Below, piece after piece: positions 51,443 to 60,112 of a stretch of 64,000 bases of DNA. Each line of letters starts with the position of its first letter. The first letter of the stretch is position 1. The notes below the pieces were generated by a model. It searched no databases. It was not told the DNA's origin and saw only the letters and a list, made by a program, of their open reading frames with translations. The stretch is from Sphingomonas ginsenosidimutans (GTDB lineage Bacteria > Pseudomonadota > Alphaproteobacteria > Sphingomonadales > Sphingomonadaceae): assembly GCF_002374835.1 (NCBI RefSeq), contig NZ_NWVD01000001.1, positions 620,001-684,000 of the forward strand. The letters are read 5' to 3'. The position numbers and the translations under genes are program-made.

Positions 51443-52927
51443 ATGCGGTGGCGACGGCGTAATCTGGCTTCGATGAGCGCGGACGTGGGCGACGGGCTGG
51501 CGCCCGGCGTGGAGGCGATCGCCGCCGCGCCCACCGGGGGCAGCGCGCACGGCTATCGCGTCACCGCGCTGGTCGTCGCGTCGGCGCTGTTCATGCAGCA
51601 GCTTGACGGTACGGTGCTGACCGTCGCGCTGCCGACGATGGCGCATGATCTGGGCCGCCCGGCGACCAGCCTCAGCCTGGCGCTCACCAGCTACCTGCTG
51701 GCGCTGGCATTGTTCATTCCCGCGAGCGGGACGCTGGCCGATCGCCTCGAGTCGCGCAGCATCTTCTGCGCGGCGATCGGCATCTTCCTGATCGGCTCGG
51801 TTGCGTGCGCACAGGCGACGTCGCTGCCGATGCTGGTCGTCGCGCGCTTCGTACAGGGGATCGGCGGGGCGATGATGGTGCCGGTCGGGCGTCTCGTCCT
51901 GCTGCGCAGCGTCGCCCGGGAGGACATGGTCAGGGCGCTGTCGTGGCTGGTGATGCCGGCGCTCGCCGGACCGATCCTCGGCCCCCCGCTGGGCGGGTTC
52001 ATCGTCACCTGGCTCGACTGGCGCTGGATCTTCTACCTCAACCTGCCGATCGGCATTCTGGGCATGGTGGGGGCGTGGCTGCTGGTGCCCGAGGTACGCG
52101 GCGATGCGCGCGCGCGGTTCGACCTGTCCGGCTTTTTCCTGTCGGGCGCGGCGCTGGGGTGCCTGCTGTTCGGGCTGGAACTGGCGAGCCGGCCGGGCAC
52201 CGGGCGCGTGGCGATCGCACTGCTGGTCGTGGGGGCGGTGTTCGCCGTCCTCTATATCCGCCACGCCCGGCGGGTCAGCGACCCGATCCTGGACCCGTCG
52301 CTGATGCGCATCCCGACGTTCCGCCTGTCGGTGATCGCCGGTTCGCTGACGCGCATCACGCAGGGGGCGCAACCGTTCCTGCTGCCGTTGATATTCCAGA
52401 TCGGCTTCGGCCTGTCCGCCGCGCGGACCGGGACGATCACGATGGCGGGCGCGGTCGGCGCGCTGGCGATGAAGACGCTGGCGCCGCGCGTGCTGCGCCG
52501 CTGGGGCTTTCGCCGCAGCCTGATCGTATCGGGGGTCGCCAGCAGCGCCGGCTATGCCGTCTGCGCGTTCTTCCGCCCCGACTGGCCGACCGCGGCGATC
52601 ATCGTGGTGCTGGGCGTCGCGGGGTTCTTCACCTCGTTCCAGTTCACCGGCTACAATGCGGTCGCCTATGCCGACATCGACAAGGAACGGATGAGCGCGG
52701 CGACCAGCTTCTACGCCACGTTCCAGCAGCTGACGCTGTCGCTGGGCATCTGCATCGCGGCGACGGTGCTGGAATTGGGAACGTTGGCAGAAGGGCAGGG
52801 CGGGCCGGGGTTGCGCACCTTCTCGCTGGCGTTCCTGACGGTTGCGGCGATTTCCCTGTCGGCGGTGGTGTGGAACCGGCGCTTCGATGCGGCGGCGGGC
52901 GCCGAGATGAGCGGGCATCGCCCCTGA
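51443..52927 (+). CDS. MFS transporter, DHA2 (EmrB/QacA) type
   Basis: 494 residues with 12-14 hydrophobic segments. The N-terminal motif FMQQLDGTVLTVALPTMAHDLG is typical of drug:H+ antiporter family 2, followed by a motif A-like GTLADRLESR and motif C-like ALAGPILGPPLGGF. A GGAGA ribosome-binding site nine bases before the ATG at 51443 decided the start over an ATG ten codons later. Likely exports small molecules; substrate unknown. Independent of, but 82 bases after, the siderophore receptor gene. Confidence 0.88.
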   Translation: MRWRRRNLASMSADVGDGLAPGVEAIAAAPTGGSAHGYRVTALVVASALFMQQLDGTVLTVALPTMAHDLGRPATSLSLALTSYLLALALFIPASGTLADRLESRSIFCAAIGIFLIGSVACAQATSLPMLVVARFVQGIGGAMMVPVGRLVLLRSVAREDMVRALSWLVMPALAGPILGPPLGGFIVTWLDWRWIFYLNLPIGILGMVGAWLLVPEVRGDARARFDLSGFFLSGAALGCLLFGLELASRPGTGRVAIALLVVGAVFAVLYIRHARRVSDPILDPSLMRIPTFRLSVIAGSLTRITQGAQPFLLPLIFQIGFGLSAARTGTITMAGAVGALAMKTLAPRVLRRWGFRRSLIVSGVASSAGYAVCAFFRPDWPTAAIIVVLGVAGFFTSFQFTGYNAVAYADIDKERMSAATSFYATFQQLTLSLGICIAATVLELGTLAEGQGGPGLRTFSLAFLTVAAISLSAVVWNRRFDAAAGAEMSGHRP

Positions 52928-53012
52928 CACGCAGGCGCCCCGGTTGCGCGCCGCGCCGATTTCTGGTTCGGCGATGTGCGGTGACGCCGTGTCCCGACAA
53001 GGAGGAATGTGC

Positions 53013-53705
53013 GTGAGCGACGTGTTCGAAGCCCCCGCCGCGACCCGCGCCGCCGTCAGCGACGGTCGCCAGTTCCCGGTGCGCCGCGTGTTCTGCATCG
53101 GGCGCAATTATGCCGCCCACGCGCGCGAAATGGGCAGCGACCCGGATCGCGACCCGCCGTTCTTCTTCACCAAATGGGCCGAGGCGGTCGTGCCGTCCGG
53201 CACGACGATCGCCTATCCCCCCGAAACCGCCGATTTCCATTACGAGGCCGAGCTGGTCGTCGCGATCGGCAAGGGCGGGCGCAACATCGCGGCGGGCGAC
53301 GCGGCCGCGCACATCTTGGGCTATGCCGCCGGCCTCGACATGACGCGCCGCGATCTCCAGCAGGCCGCGAAGGAGAAGGGGCGGCCGTGGGACACCGCCA
53401 AGAACGTCGAGCAATCGGCGCCGCTGGGCGTGATCCACCCCCGCACCGCGGTAATGGCCGCCGGCGCGATCGCGCTGACCGTCAATGGCGAGGTCCGGCA
53501 GCAGGGCGACATTGCCGACATGATCTGGCCGGTCGACGACGTGATCGCCTATGTCTCGCGCTTCTACCGGCTGGAGCCGGGCGATCTCATCTACACCGGC
53601 ACGCCGTCGGGCGTCGGCGCGGTGGCGGAAGGCGATGAGATCGTCGTCACGATCGACGGCCTGTCGCCGTGCACGGTGCGGATCGGCGCGCCGGCCAGGG
53701 ACTGA
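53013..53705 (+). CDS. Fumarylacetoacetate-hydrolase family protein, fumarylpyruvate-hydrolase-like
   Basis: 230 residues. The FAH fold is evident: FCIGRNYAAHAREMG, FFFTKWAEAVVP, then the divalent-metal ligands E78 and E80 in HYEAELVVAIG and D109 in AGLDMTRRDLQ, and TGTPSGVGAVAEGDEI. The N-terminal and REMGSDP segments are closest to the fumarylpyruvate hydrolases (NagK-type) of the gentisate pathway. GGAGG is seven bases before the GTG at 53013; an in-frame ATG at 53007 is too close to it. The next gene (maleylpyruvate isomerase-like) begins 5 bases after its stop. Confidence 0.82.
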   Translation: MSDVFEAPAATRAAVSDGRQFPVRRVFCIGRNYAAHAREMGSDPDRDPPFFFTKWAEAVVPSGTTIAYPPETADFHYEAELVVAIGKGGRNIAAGDAAAHILGYAAGLDMTRRDLQQAAKEKGRPWDTAKNVEQSAPLGVIHPRTAVMAAGAIALTVNGEVRQQGDIADMIWPVDDVIAYVSRFYRLEPGDLIYTGTPSGVGAVAEGDEIVVTIDGLSPCTVRIGAPARD

Positions 53706-53710
53706 TCGAC

Positions 53711-54340
53711 ATGCGCCTGCACGGCTATTTCCGATCGACCGCCTCCTATCGCGTGCGCATCGCGCTCAACCTGAAGGGGCTGGCGTACGAACAGGCGTTC
53801 GTGCAGCTACGCGAGGGGGAGCAGCGCGCCCCGGCGTTCCTGGCGCGCAACCCGCAGGGGCTGGTGCCGGCGCTGGAGCTGGACGACGGCACGGTGCTGA
53901 CCCAGTCGCTCGCGATCTGCGACTATCTGGACGAACTGCATCCGCAGCCGCCGCTGTTGCCGCGCGATGCCGCACAGCGCGCGCGGGTGCGCGCCGTCGC
54001 GCAGGTGATCGCGTGCGACACCCATCCGGTGCAGAACCTGAAGGTGCTCGACCGGCTGCGCGCGCTCGGCCTGGCCGAGGAACAGGTGACGGGATGGGCG
54101 CGCACCACGATCGCGGAGGGGCTGGACGCCTGCGACCGGCTGATCGCGGGCGACGGCGGACGCTATTGCTTCGGCGAGGCGGTGACGCTGGCCGACATCT
54201 TCCTGGTGCCGCAATTGTTCAACGCGCGCCGATTCGGAGTCGAGTTGCGCTGGCCGCGGCTGGTGCAGGTCGAGGAGGCGTGCCTGGCGCTGCCCGCCTT
54301 CGCGCAGGCGGTGCCCGAGCGGCAGCCCGACGCGCCCTAG
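53711..54340 (+). CDS. maiA: Zeta-class glutathione transferase, maleylacetoacetate/maleylpyruvate isomerase
   Basis: 209 residues. The N-terminal thioredoxin-like domain has FRSTASYRVRIALNLKGL (the STxSYR active-site motif), NPQGLVPAL and the GSH-binding TQSLAICDYLDE; the helical domain has ACDTHPVQNLKVLDRLR and TLADIFLVPQLFNARRF. It cis-trans isomerises maleyl-pyruvate or maleyl-acetoacetate using glutathione. Its pairing with the FAH-family gene fits the gentisate route, but homogentisate degradation is also possible. Gentisate or homogentisate dioxygenase is not in the window. Confidence 0.88.
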   Translation: MRLHGYFRSTASYRVRIALNLKGLAYEQAFVQLREGEQRAPAFLARNPQGLVPALELDDGTVLTQSLAICDYLDELHPQPPLLPRDAAQRARVRAVAQVIACDTHPVQNLKVLDRLRALGLAEEQVTGWARTTIAEGLDACDRLIAGDGGRYCFGEAVTLADIFLVPQLFNARRFGVELRWPRLVQVEEACLALPAFAQAVPERQPDAP

Positions 54341-54418
54341 GGATGCGATAACCAGGGCGCGGCCGGCGAGCGCCGCGACGCATATCGGTTTTCGCCTCGT
54401 CCTGCGCGACCGGCGGGG

Positions 54419-55336
54419 TCAGGACGGCGGTGTCATCCGGCGCAGCCGGTCGAGGAACCGGTCGGTGCCGGCACGGCGGCGTCCGGGGTTCGCCATCGCC
54501 ACCAGCCGCGTGCGCACCGTCCATTCCGCGACCGCCCGGCGCACCACGCTGGCGCAGGGCGGCACGAACCAGCCGAGGTCGATCGCGGCGATGCCAAGCC
54601 GCGCGCCCTGCCGCAGCACCGCGCGGGCATCCCCCTCGGGAAGGGTGCGCGCCTCGGCACCGGCGTCGATGATCGCCTTCCCCACGCTTTCGGCGATCGC
54701 GACGCCGTGCGAGCGGTCGATCATCGCGATCGCGCGTCCGCGCAGCGCGGCGGCCGGGAGCACGTCGGCTCCGCATGCCAGCTGGTCGTCGTGCGGCAAT
54801 TGCAGCGTGACGGCGCGCTCCGCCACCACCCAGCTGGGCGCCGCATCGGCGCGCGCGGGCGCGTCGTCGGGCGGGACTAGTTGCAGCGTGATCGCGACGT
54901 CGATGTCGCCACGGTCCAGATCGTCGCGCAACTGCTCGGCGCTACGGCGCATGACGCGCAGCGGCACGTCAGGCTCTTCGGCGACGAAATCGTCGATGAT
55001 GCGGTTCCGCTCCGCGATCTCGGCGGTGTAGTGCGCGGTGCCGACGCGCAGCTGGTTGTTGCGGATATCGCGCGCGGCGTTGTTCGCCCATTCGGTTTCC
55101 CTGACCAGCCGCCGCGAGCGGTCGAGGAACAGCCGTCCCTCGATCGTCAGCGACACCTTTCGGCTGGTACGGTCGAGCAGGCGGAAGCCCAGCCGCCGCT
55201 CGAACTCCTTCAGCTGCGCCGACAGCGCCGGCTGGCTGATATTAAGCATCGCCGCGGCGCGGCTGAACGAGCCCGTTTCGGCGATCGCGATAAAGGCGCG
55301 GTGCGGGCGGGCATCCAGATCCATAACGCGATCCAT
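54419..55336 (-). CDS. LysR family transcriptional regulator
   Basis: 305 residues. The winged helix-turn-helix is HRAFIAIAETGSFSRAAAMLNISQPALSAQLKEFERRLGFRLLDRT, near residue 10-55, followed by a substrate-binding type effector domain (DVPLRVMRRSAEQLRDDLDRGDIDVAI). The ATG at 55336 was preferred over upstream codons because the sequence before it has no family similarity; an ATG at 55324 is possible. It is divergent from the SDR-kinase-dehydrogenase operon, and an inverted repeat lies between them. Confidence 0.88.
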   Translation of the reverse strand: MDRVMDLDARPHRAFIAIAETGSFSRAAAMLNISQPALSAQLKEFERRLGFRLLDRTSRKVSLTIEGRLFLDRSRRLVRETEWANNAARDIRNNQLRVGTAHYTAEIAERNRIIDDFVAEEPDVPLRVMRRSAEQLRDDLDRGDIDVAITLQLVPPDDAPARADAAPSWVVAERAVTLQLPHDDQLACGADVLPAAALRGRAIAMIDRSHGVAIAESVGKAIIDAGAEARTLPEGDARAVLRQGARLGIAAIDLGWFVPPCASVVRRAVAEWTVRTRLVAMANPGRRRAGTDRFLDRLRRMTPPS

Positions 55337-55339
55337 AAG

Positions 55340-55372
55340 AATATCCGATCGTCGATCAAGGAATCCGATATT
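55340..55372. promoter_or_regulatory. LysR-type operator candidate between divergent genes
   Basis: AATATCCGAT (55340-55349) and ATCCGATATT (55363-55372) form a 10-base inverted repeat with one mismatch around a 13-base spacer. It begins 4 bases upstream of the LysR start and ends 53 bases before the SDR start. Size and place suit a LysR activator site that controls both genes; the regulator's effector is unknown. Confidence 0.5.
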
Positions 55373-55424
55373 GGACACGCCCGGTCCGATCGCCGATCCT
55401 CCGCCGCCACGGGAGAGGCGGGCA

Positions 55425-56165
55425 ATGATCGCACTGGATTTCACGGGCCGGCGCGTGCTGGTGGTCGGAGGGTCGAGCGGGATCGGCAACGGGATCGCGC
55501 AGGGCTTTCGCGCGGCCGGCGCGGACGTGCACGTCTGGGGAACCCGCGCCGCCGCGGCCGATTACGACGGGGAGGACGGCTCCGATCTGACCGGCCTCCA
55601 CTATTCCTGCGTCGACGTCGGCGATCGCGATGCGATCGACGGCTGGGCCGCGCCGTTCGCCACGCTGGACGTGCTGGTCCAGTCGCAGGGCACCGTCGTC
55701 TATAAGCGCGGCGAATTCGAACGGGCCGGCTGGGACCGGGTGATGGCTGTCAACCTCGACAGCCTGATGGCGGTCGCCGGGAACTTCCGCGCGATGCTGT
55801 CTGCCGGGGGCGGGGGTGCGATGATCGTCGTCAGCTCGATCTCCGGCTTCCAGGCCAATATCGGCAACCCGGCCTATAGCGCGTCCAAGGCCGGGGCGAT
55901 CAGCCTGACGAAGGTGCTGGGCAAGGCGTGGGCACGCGAGGGCATCCGCGTCAACGGTATCGCCCCCGGACTGGTCGCGACCAAGCTGACCGCGGTCACC
56001 ACCGGCGATCCGCAGCGAAAGGCCGCGGCGCTCGCCGCCATTCCCGACGGTCGGGAGGGGACGCCGCAGGACATGGCGCATGCCGCGCTGTTTCTCGCAT
56101 CGCCGCTGGCGGGCTATGTCACCGGGCATACGCTGGTGGTGGACGGCGGGCTGAGCCTGGCATGA
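55425..56165 (+). CDS. SDR family oxidoreductase, first gene of the Lva-like trio
   Basis: 246 residues. GGSSGIGNGIA (15-25) binds the cofactor; catalytic Ser138, Tyr151 and Lys155 (YSASK) are present; DGGLSLA ends the protein. It starts a three-gene overlapping operon with a phosphotransferase and an acyl-CoA dehydrogenase. In the Pseudomonas levulinate pathway an SDR reduces the 4-keto acyl-CoA before the kinase and dehydrogenase act, so a similar reductive role is inferred. A generic hydroxyacyl dehydrogenase is the alternative. Confidence 0.88.
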   Translation: MIALDFTGRRVLVVGGSSGIGNGIAQGFRAAGADVHVWGTRAAAADYDGEDGSDLTGLHYSCVDVGDRDAIDGWAAPFATLDVLVQSQGTVVYKRGEFERAGWDRVMAVNLDSLMAVAGNFRAMLSAGGGGAMIVVSSISGFQANIGNPAYSASKAGAISLTKVLGKAWAREGIRVNGIAPGLVATKLTAVTTGDPQRKAAALAAIPDGREGTPQDMAHAALFLASPLAGYVTGHTLVVDGGLSLA

Positions 56166-57235
56166 CGGCGCCGCTGACCCACGACCGCGAGGCCTGGGCC
56201 GAGGTGATCGACCTGGCCGCGCTGTCGCGCTGGATGGACGGGCGGGCGCTGGGCGCCGGCGCGACGATCGAGCGGGTCGAGACGCTGGGCGGGGGGACCC
56301 AGAACATCCTGCTGCGCTTCACGCGCGCTGGCCGCGATTACGTCCTGCGTCGCCCGCCGCGCCGCCCGCGCGCGGAAAGCGACGCGGTGATGCGCCGCGA
56401 GATGACGGTGCTGTCCGCGCTGGCGGGCACCGACGTGCCGCATCCCGGCTTCATCGCGGGGGAGGCGGACCCGGCGGTGCTGGGCACGGCCTTCTACCTG
56501 ATGGAGCCGGTCGAGGGGTTCAACGCGACGGTCGCGCTGCCGCCGCTCCACGCCGGCAGCGCCGCGATCCGGCGCGGCATGGGGGAAGCGATCGTCGACG
56601 GCGCCGTCGCGCTGTCGCGCATCGACCCGGCCGCGGCGGGGCTGAACGATCTGGGCAAGCTGGACGGGTGGATCGAGCGGCAGGCGTCGCGCTGGCGCGC
56701 GCAGCTGGACAGCTATACGCAGTTCGACGGCTGGCCGGGGCTGGCCGCGCTGCCGCAGGTCGAGCCGATCTGCCGCTGGCTCGACGCGCACCGCCCGGCG
56801 GCGATGCAGCCGGGGCTCATCCACGGCGACTATCACCTCGCCAATGTCATGTACCGCCCCGACGGGCCGCAACTGGCCGCGATCGTCGATTGGGAACTGG
56901 CGAGCCGCGGCGACCCGTTGCTCGATCTGGGATGGCTGACCGCGACCTGGCACGACCCGGACGAGCACACGCATCGCGTGGCGGTAACGCCATGGGACGG
57001 GTTCCCGACGCTGGGCGAGGTGGTCGACCGCTACCTTTCCGCCACGGGGCGCAGCGCGCAGGACGCGCGCTGGTATGCCGTGCTGGCCCCGTTCAAGCTG
57101 GGCGCGATCCTGGAGGGCAGCCATGCGCGCGCGCTCGCCGGGCTGACGCCGCAGGCGATCGGCGACCAGCTCCACAGCCATGCCGTTGCGCTGTTCGATC
57201 GCGCGCTGCGCCGCATCGACCGGCCGATCGTCTGA
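56162..57235 (+). CDS. Phosphotransferase family protein (APH fold), likely hydroxyacyl-CoA kinase
   Basis: 357 residues with an aminoglycoside-phosphotransferase fold: nucleotide loop GGGTQNILLRF (43-53), catalytic HGDYHLANVM (Asp223, Asn228) and IVDWELASRGDPLLDLGW (metal Asp243). In ACAD10/11 and LvaA-type systems such enzymes phosphorylate the 4-hydroxyl of an acyl-CoA so that the dehydrogenase partner can remove it as phosphate. The same operon order supports that role here. ATGA overlap with the SDR gene upstream; 11 bases before the acyl-CoA dehydrogenase gene. Confidence 0.85.
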   Translation: MTAPLTHDREAWAEVIDLAALSRWMDGRALGAGATIERVETLGGGTQNILLRFTRAGRDYVLRRPPRRPRAESDAVMRREMTVLSALAGTDVPHPGFIAGEADPAVLGTAFYLMEPVEGFNATVALPPLHAGSAAIRRGMGEAIVDGAVALSRIDPAAAGLNDLGKLDGWIERQASRWRAQLDSYTQFDGWPGLAALPQVEPICRWLDAHRPAAMQPGLIHGDYHLANVMYRPDGPQLAAIVDWELASRGDPLLDLGWLTATWHDPDEHTHRVAVTPWDGFPTLGEVVDRYLSATGRSAQDARWYAVLAPFKLGAILEGSHARALAGLTPQAIGDQLHSHAVALFDRALRRIDRPIV

Positions 57236-57246
57236 AAGGACCGACC

Positions 57247-58473
57247 ATGAACTTCGACTATACCGACAAAACCCGCGACCTGATCGCCCGCGTCGAGGCG
57301 TTCATGGCGGCGCATGTCTATCCCGCTGAGCGCGAGCGGCATGAATTCGTCATCGACCAGAACAACCTGTGGCAGGAATGGCCGGGGTTGGAGCCGCTGA
57401 AGGCGCGGGCGAAGGCGGAGGGGTTGTGGAACCTGTTCCTGCCGCACGAATACGGCCATTGGTCGCCGGGGCTGACCAACCTGGAGTATGCGCCGCTGGC
57501 GGAGATCATGGGGCGGGTGCCGTGGTCGAGCGAGGTGTTCAACTGCTCCGCCCCCGATACCGGCAACATGGAGGTGCTGGCCAAATACGGCAGCCCCGAA
57601 CAGCAGCAGAGCTGGCTGAAGCCGTTGCTGGCGGGGGAGATTCGCTCCGCCTATGTGATGACCGAGCCGCAGGTCGCGTCATCGGACGCCACCAACCTGG
57701 AAATGTCGATCACCGCCGATGGCGAGGATTACGTCATCAACGGGCGCAAATGGTGGATTTCGAACTTCATGCACCCGCAGTGCACGGTGCTGCTGGTGAT
57801 GGGGAAGACCGATTTCGATGCCCCCCGCCACCTGCAGCATTCGACGATCATCGTGCCGAAGGATACGCCGGGCGTCACGGTGGTGCGCCATCAGCGCGTG
57901 TTCGGCAGCCTGAATTCGCCGGGCGGCGAATGCGAGCTGCGCTTCGACGATGTGCGCGTTCCGCGCGAAAACCTGATCCTGGGCGAGGGCCGCGGGTTCG
58001 AGATCGCGCAGGGGCGGCTGGGACCGGGGCGCATCCACCATTGCATGCGCTCGATCGGGCAGGCGCAGCGCGCGCTGGAGATCATGGCGCGCCGCGTCGA
58101 GAACCGCGTCGCGTTCGGGCGCAAACTGTCCGACCAATCCTCGATCCGCCAGGATGTCGCGCGCAGTTTCTGCGAGGTGGAGATGGCGCGGTTGCTGACG
58201 CTGAAGGCGGCCGACCGGATGGACCGGTTCGGCAACAAGGACGCCCGGGACCTGATCGCCGCGATCAAGGTGATCGCGCCGCAGATGGCGCAGACCGTCG
58301 CCGACCGCGCGATCCAGAGCCACGGCGGCATGGGGGTGAGCGACGACACGCCGGTCGCGGAATTCTTCACGCTCAACCGCTTCCTGCGGCTGGCGGACGG
58401 GCCGGACGAGGTGCACATGAGCCAGCTCGGCAAGCAGAAGATCACCGAATACAATGCGATGAACGCCTATTGA
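57247..58473 (+). CDS. Acyl-CoA dehydrogenase (ACAD10/11-like), partner of the phosphotransferase
   Basis: 408 residues. APDTGNMEVLAKYG and MTEPQVASSDATNLEM (FAD and substrate loops), DEDYVINGRKWWISNF-like segment, VRHQRVFGSLNSPGGECELRFDDVRVP, RIHHCMRSIGQAQRALE, and the C-terminal SHGGMGVSDDTPVAEFF with LADGPDEVHM. These are typical of the ACAD10/11 type rather than short-chain beta-oxidation dehydrogenases. In related systems it eliminates phosphate from 4-phosphoacyl-CoA to give an enoyl-CoA. A GAAAGGA site precedes the ATG; a much longer open frame upstream is an overlap with the kinase gene. Confidence 0.92.
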   Translation: MNFDYTDKTRDLIARVEAFMAAHVYPAERERHEFVIDQNNLWQEWPGLEPLKARAKAEGLWNLFLPHEYGHWSPGLTNLEYAPLAEIMGRVPWSSEVFNCSAPDTGNMEVLAKYGSPEQQQSWLKPLLAGEIRSAYVMTEPQVASSDATNLEMSITADGEDYVINGRKWWISNFMHPQCTVLLVMGKTDFDAPRHLQHSTIIVPKDTPGVTVVRHQRVFGSLNSPGGECELRFDDVRVPRENLILGEGRGFEIAQGRLGPGRIHHCMRSIGQAQRALEIMARRVENRVAFGRKLSDQSSIRQDVARSFCEVEMARLLTLKAADRMDRFGNKDARDLIAAIKVIAPQMAQTVADRAIQSHGGMGVSDDTPVAEFFTLNRFLRLADGPDEVHMSQLGKQKITEYNAMNAY

Positions 58474-58551
58474 GGGCGGTGCTCCTGCGGTCGTCGCACC
58501 GTCCATGGGCCTTTCCCGCGTGATGCCGCGTTAGGGGCGGCGGAGGTGCCG

Positions 58552-59043
58552 ATGACCGAGGAAGACGAACGCTGGATGCGCCGCGCGATCGCGATCGCGA
58601 CGTCCAAGGGGGCCGACCCGTCCACCGCGCCGCTGGGGTCGGTGATCGTGCTGGACGGACGCGAAATTGCGGGCGAGCGCAATCAGACCGAGGAACTGCC
58701 CGACGCGACCGCGCATGCCGAGATGATGGCGATCCGCCGCGCGTGCGAGGGGATCGGCGAGCTGGAGCTGCGCGGGGCGACGCTCTATTCCACGCTCCAG
58801 CCGTGCGGGATGTGCACGATGGCGTCGATCTGGTCGAAGGTCGGGCGCGTCGTTTACGGCGCGGGGCGCGACGACGTGCACGAAATGTATTTCGAGGCGC
58901 GGCACGTCGATACGCTGTCGTTCATCGCGGATGCGTATCGCGAGGATATCGTGATCGAGGGCGGGTGCCTGCGCGAGGAGTGCGCGCGGCTTTATTACCC
59001 GCCCGACGCGGACCTGCCGCGCGAGGAGCAGGCGAACCTGTAA
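58552..59043 (+). CDS. Nucleoside deaminase (CDA/TadA-like)
   Basis: 163 residues. Zinc-site motifs are H55-A-E57 (ATAHAEMMA) and PCGMC (C85, C88), with the family's TLYSTLQPCGMCTMASIWSK. The protein is larger than cytidine deaminase and has the extra C-terminal segment RLYYPPDADLP, as in guanine/nucleoside deaminase subfamilies of this fold. Start at the ATG five bases after GGAGG; an in-frame GTG overlaps the site. Whether it acts on free nucleobases, nucleosides or tRNA is not decidable here. Confidence 0.85.
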   Translation: MTEEDERWMRRAIAIATSKGADPSTAPLGSVIVLDGREIAGERNQTEELPDATAHAEMMAIRRACEGIGELELRGATLYSTLQPCGMCTMASIWSKVGRVVYGAGRDDVHEMYFEARHVDTLSFIADAYREDIVIEGGCLREECARLYYPPDADLPREEQANL

Positions 59044-59086
59044 GGGTGGCCGCGACCATCGCGGGCGGGCCACCCCGAAACGTGCG

Positions 59087-60112
59087 TCAGCGCAGCTTCA
59101 GCGCGCGCAGCACCTTTGCCCAGCTGACATATTTGAAGTTCTGCGTGGCGGGCGCATTGTCACCGTCCTGCGCGATGAACAGTCCGGCGGGATAGTCGGG
59201 GCCGAAATTGCCGAGCGCCAGTTCGATGCCGTCGGTGTCGTTGGTCCCGTCGATCGCGCCGCCGCCGATGCGGAAACGGCCGGCATAGGTGACGCCGGGC
59301 AGGCGATAGAGCGTATAGGCGTTGTCGCCTTGGCTCGACACCACCAGATAGCCGCCGGTGCGCCCGCGCGGGGCGAGCGCCAGCCCCTCCGCATCGGCGA
59401 CCAGCGTGCGCCCGTCGACCTGCGCGATCGCGGTCGCGGTGGTCGGGGCGGCGGGGTCGGCGGCGAAGCGCCACAGGCCGACGTCCTCCTCCGCGACGTA
59501 AAGCAGCCCGGTGCGGTCGTCGACGACGCAGCCCTCGGCCTGCGTACCCAGCTTCATCGAGCGGACGGCGGTGACCTTGGGCGTCGGCGCGGCCAGGTCG
59601 ATCGCGACCTGGTCGATCCGCCCGTCCTTCATCACGACGAAGCCGAACAGCGCGCCGTCCTTCGCGCGGTGCCACAGGCACATGCCATAGGCCTCGCCCG
59701 CGCCCGAGGGATAGCGGCCCATCGGCACCAGCCGCGCGGTGGCGGTGTCGAGCGTGAACAGCGCGACATGCCCCTGCGTCACGTCCGCGCGGTCGCTGGC
59801 GGCGACGATCACGCGCCCGCCCAGATCCCGCAGGTCGACGTTGTTGAGCCGCGCCGCGGCGGTGAACGACACGCGCTTGCCGGTCAGGTCGTAGACGTGG
59901 ATGCCGGCCTGCTTGTCGGTGCCGATCACCAGGCTCTTCGCCGGGTCGCGCGGATTGCGCCAGATTGCCGGATCGTCCGCCGCATCCGCCGCGGTATCGA
60001 CCGGATCGGTCTCCGCACTGGCGGCGACGGTCGGGGCCGCCGGGGTGGCGACGGGGGGAACCGTCGCGCACGCGGTCAGCGCGATCGTGGAGGTGAGGAG
60101 CGCGACCCTCAC
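59087..60112 (-). CDS. Beta-propeller phytase (lipoprotein)
   Basis: 341 residues, starting at a GTG that overlaps the TonB receptor stop (GTGA). Lipoprotein signal with lipobox LTAC. The mature part has the phytase six-bladed propeller features DDPAIWRNPRDPAKSLVIGTDK, LNNVDLRD, AEGCVVDDRTGLLYVAEEDVGLWR, ADAEGLALAP and FIAQDGDNAPATQNFKYVSW. Calcium-dependent phytases of this family hydrolyse inositol phosphates, releasing phosphate outside the cytoplasm. Coupled to the upstream TonB receptor, it likely helps take up phosphate or inositol phosphate. Confidence 0.92.
   Translation of the reverse strand: MRVALLTSTIALTACATVPPVATPAAPTVAASAETDPVDTAADAADDPAIWRNPRDPAKSLVIGTDKQAGIHVYDLTGKRVSFTAAARLNNVDLRDLGGRVIVAASDRADVTQGHVALFTLDTATARLVPMGRYPSGAGEAYGMCLWHRAKDGALFGFVVMKDGRIDQVAIDLAAPTPKVTAVRSMKLGTQAEGCVVDDRTGLLYVAEEDVGLWRFAADPAAPTTATAIAQVDGRTLVADAEGLALAPRGRTGGYLVVSSQGDNAYTLYRLPGVTYAGRFRIGGGAIDGTNDTDGIELALGNFGPDYPAGLFIAQDGDNAPATQNFKYVSWAKVLRALKLR

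Noticed and set aside
53007-53012. ATG at 53007 as the start of the FAH-family gene.
   Set aside because: It begins only one base after the GGAGG ribosome-binding site; the GTG at 53013 has normal spacing.
50021-53107. A 1,028-codon minus-strand open frame over the siderophore receptor and MFS genes.
   Set aside because: Shadow of real genes; Arg/Gln/His-rich translation without motifs.
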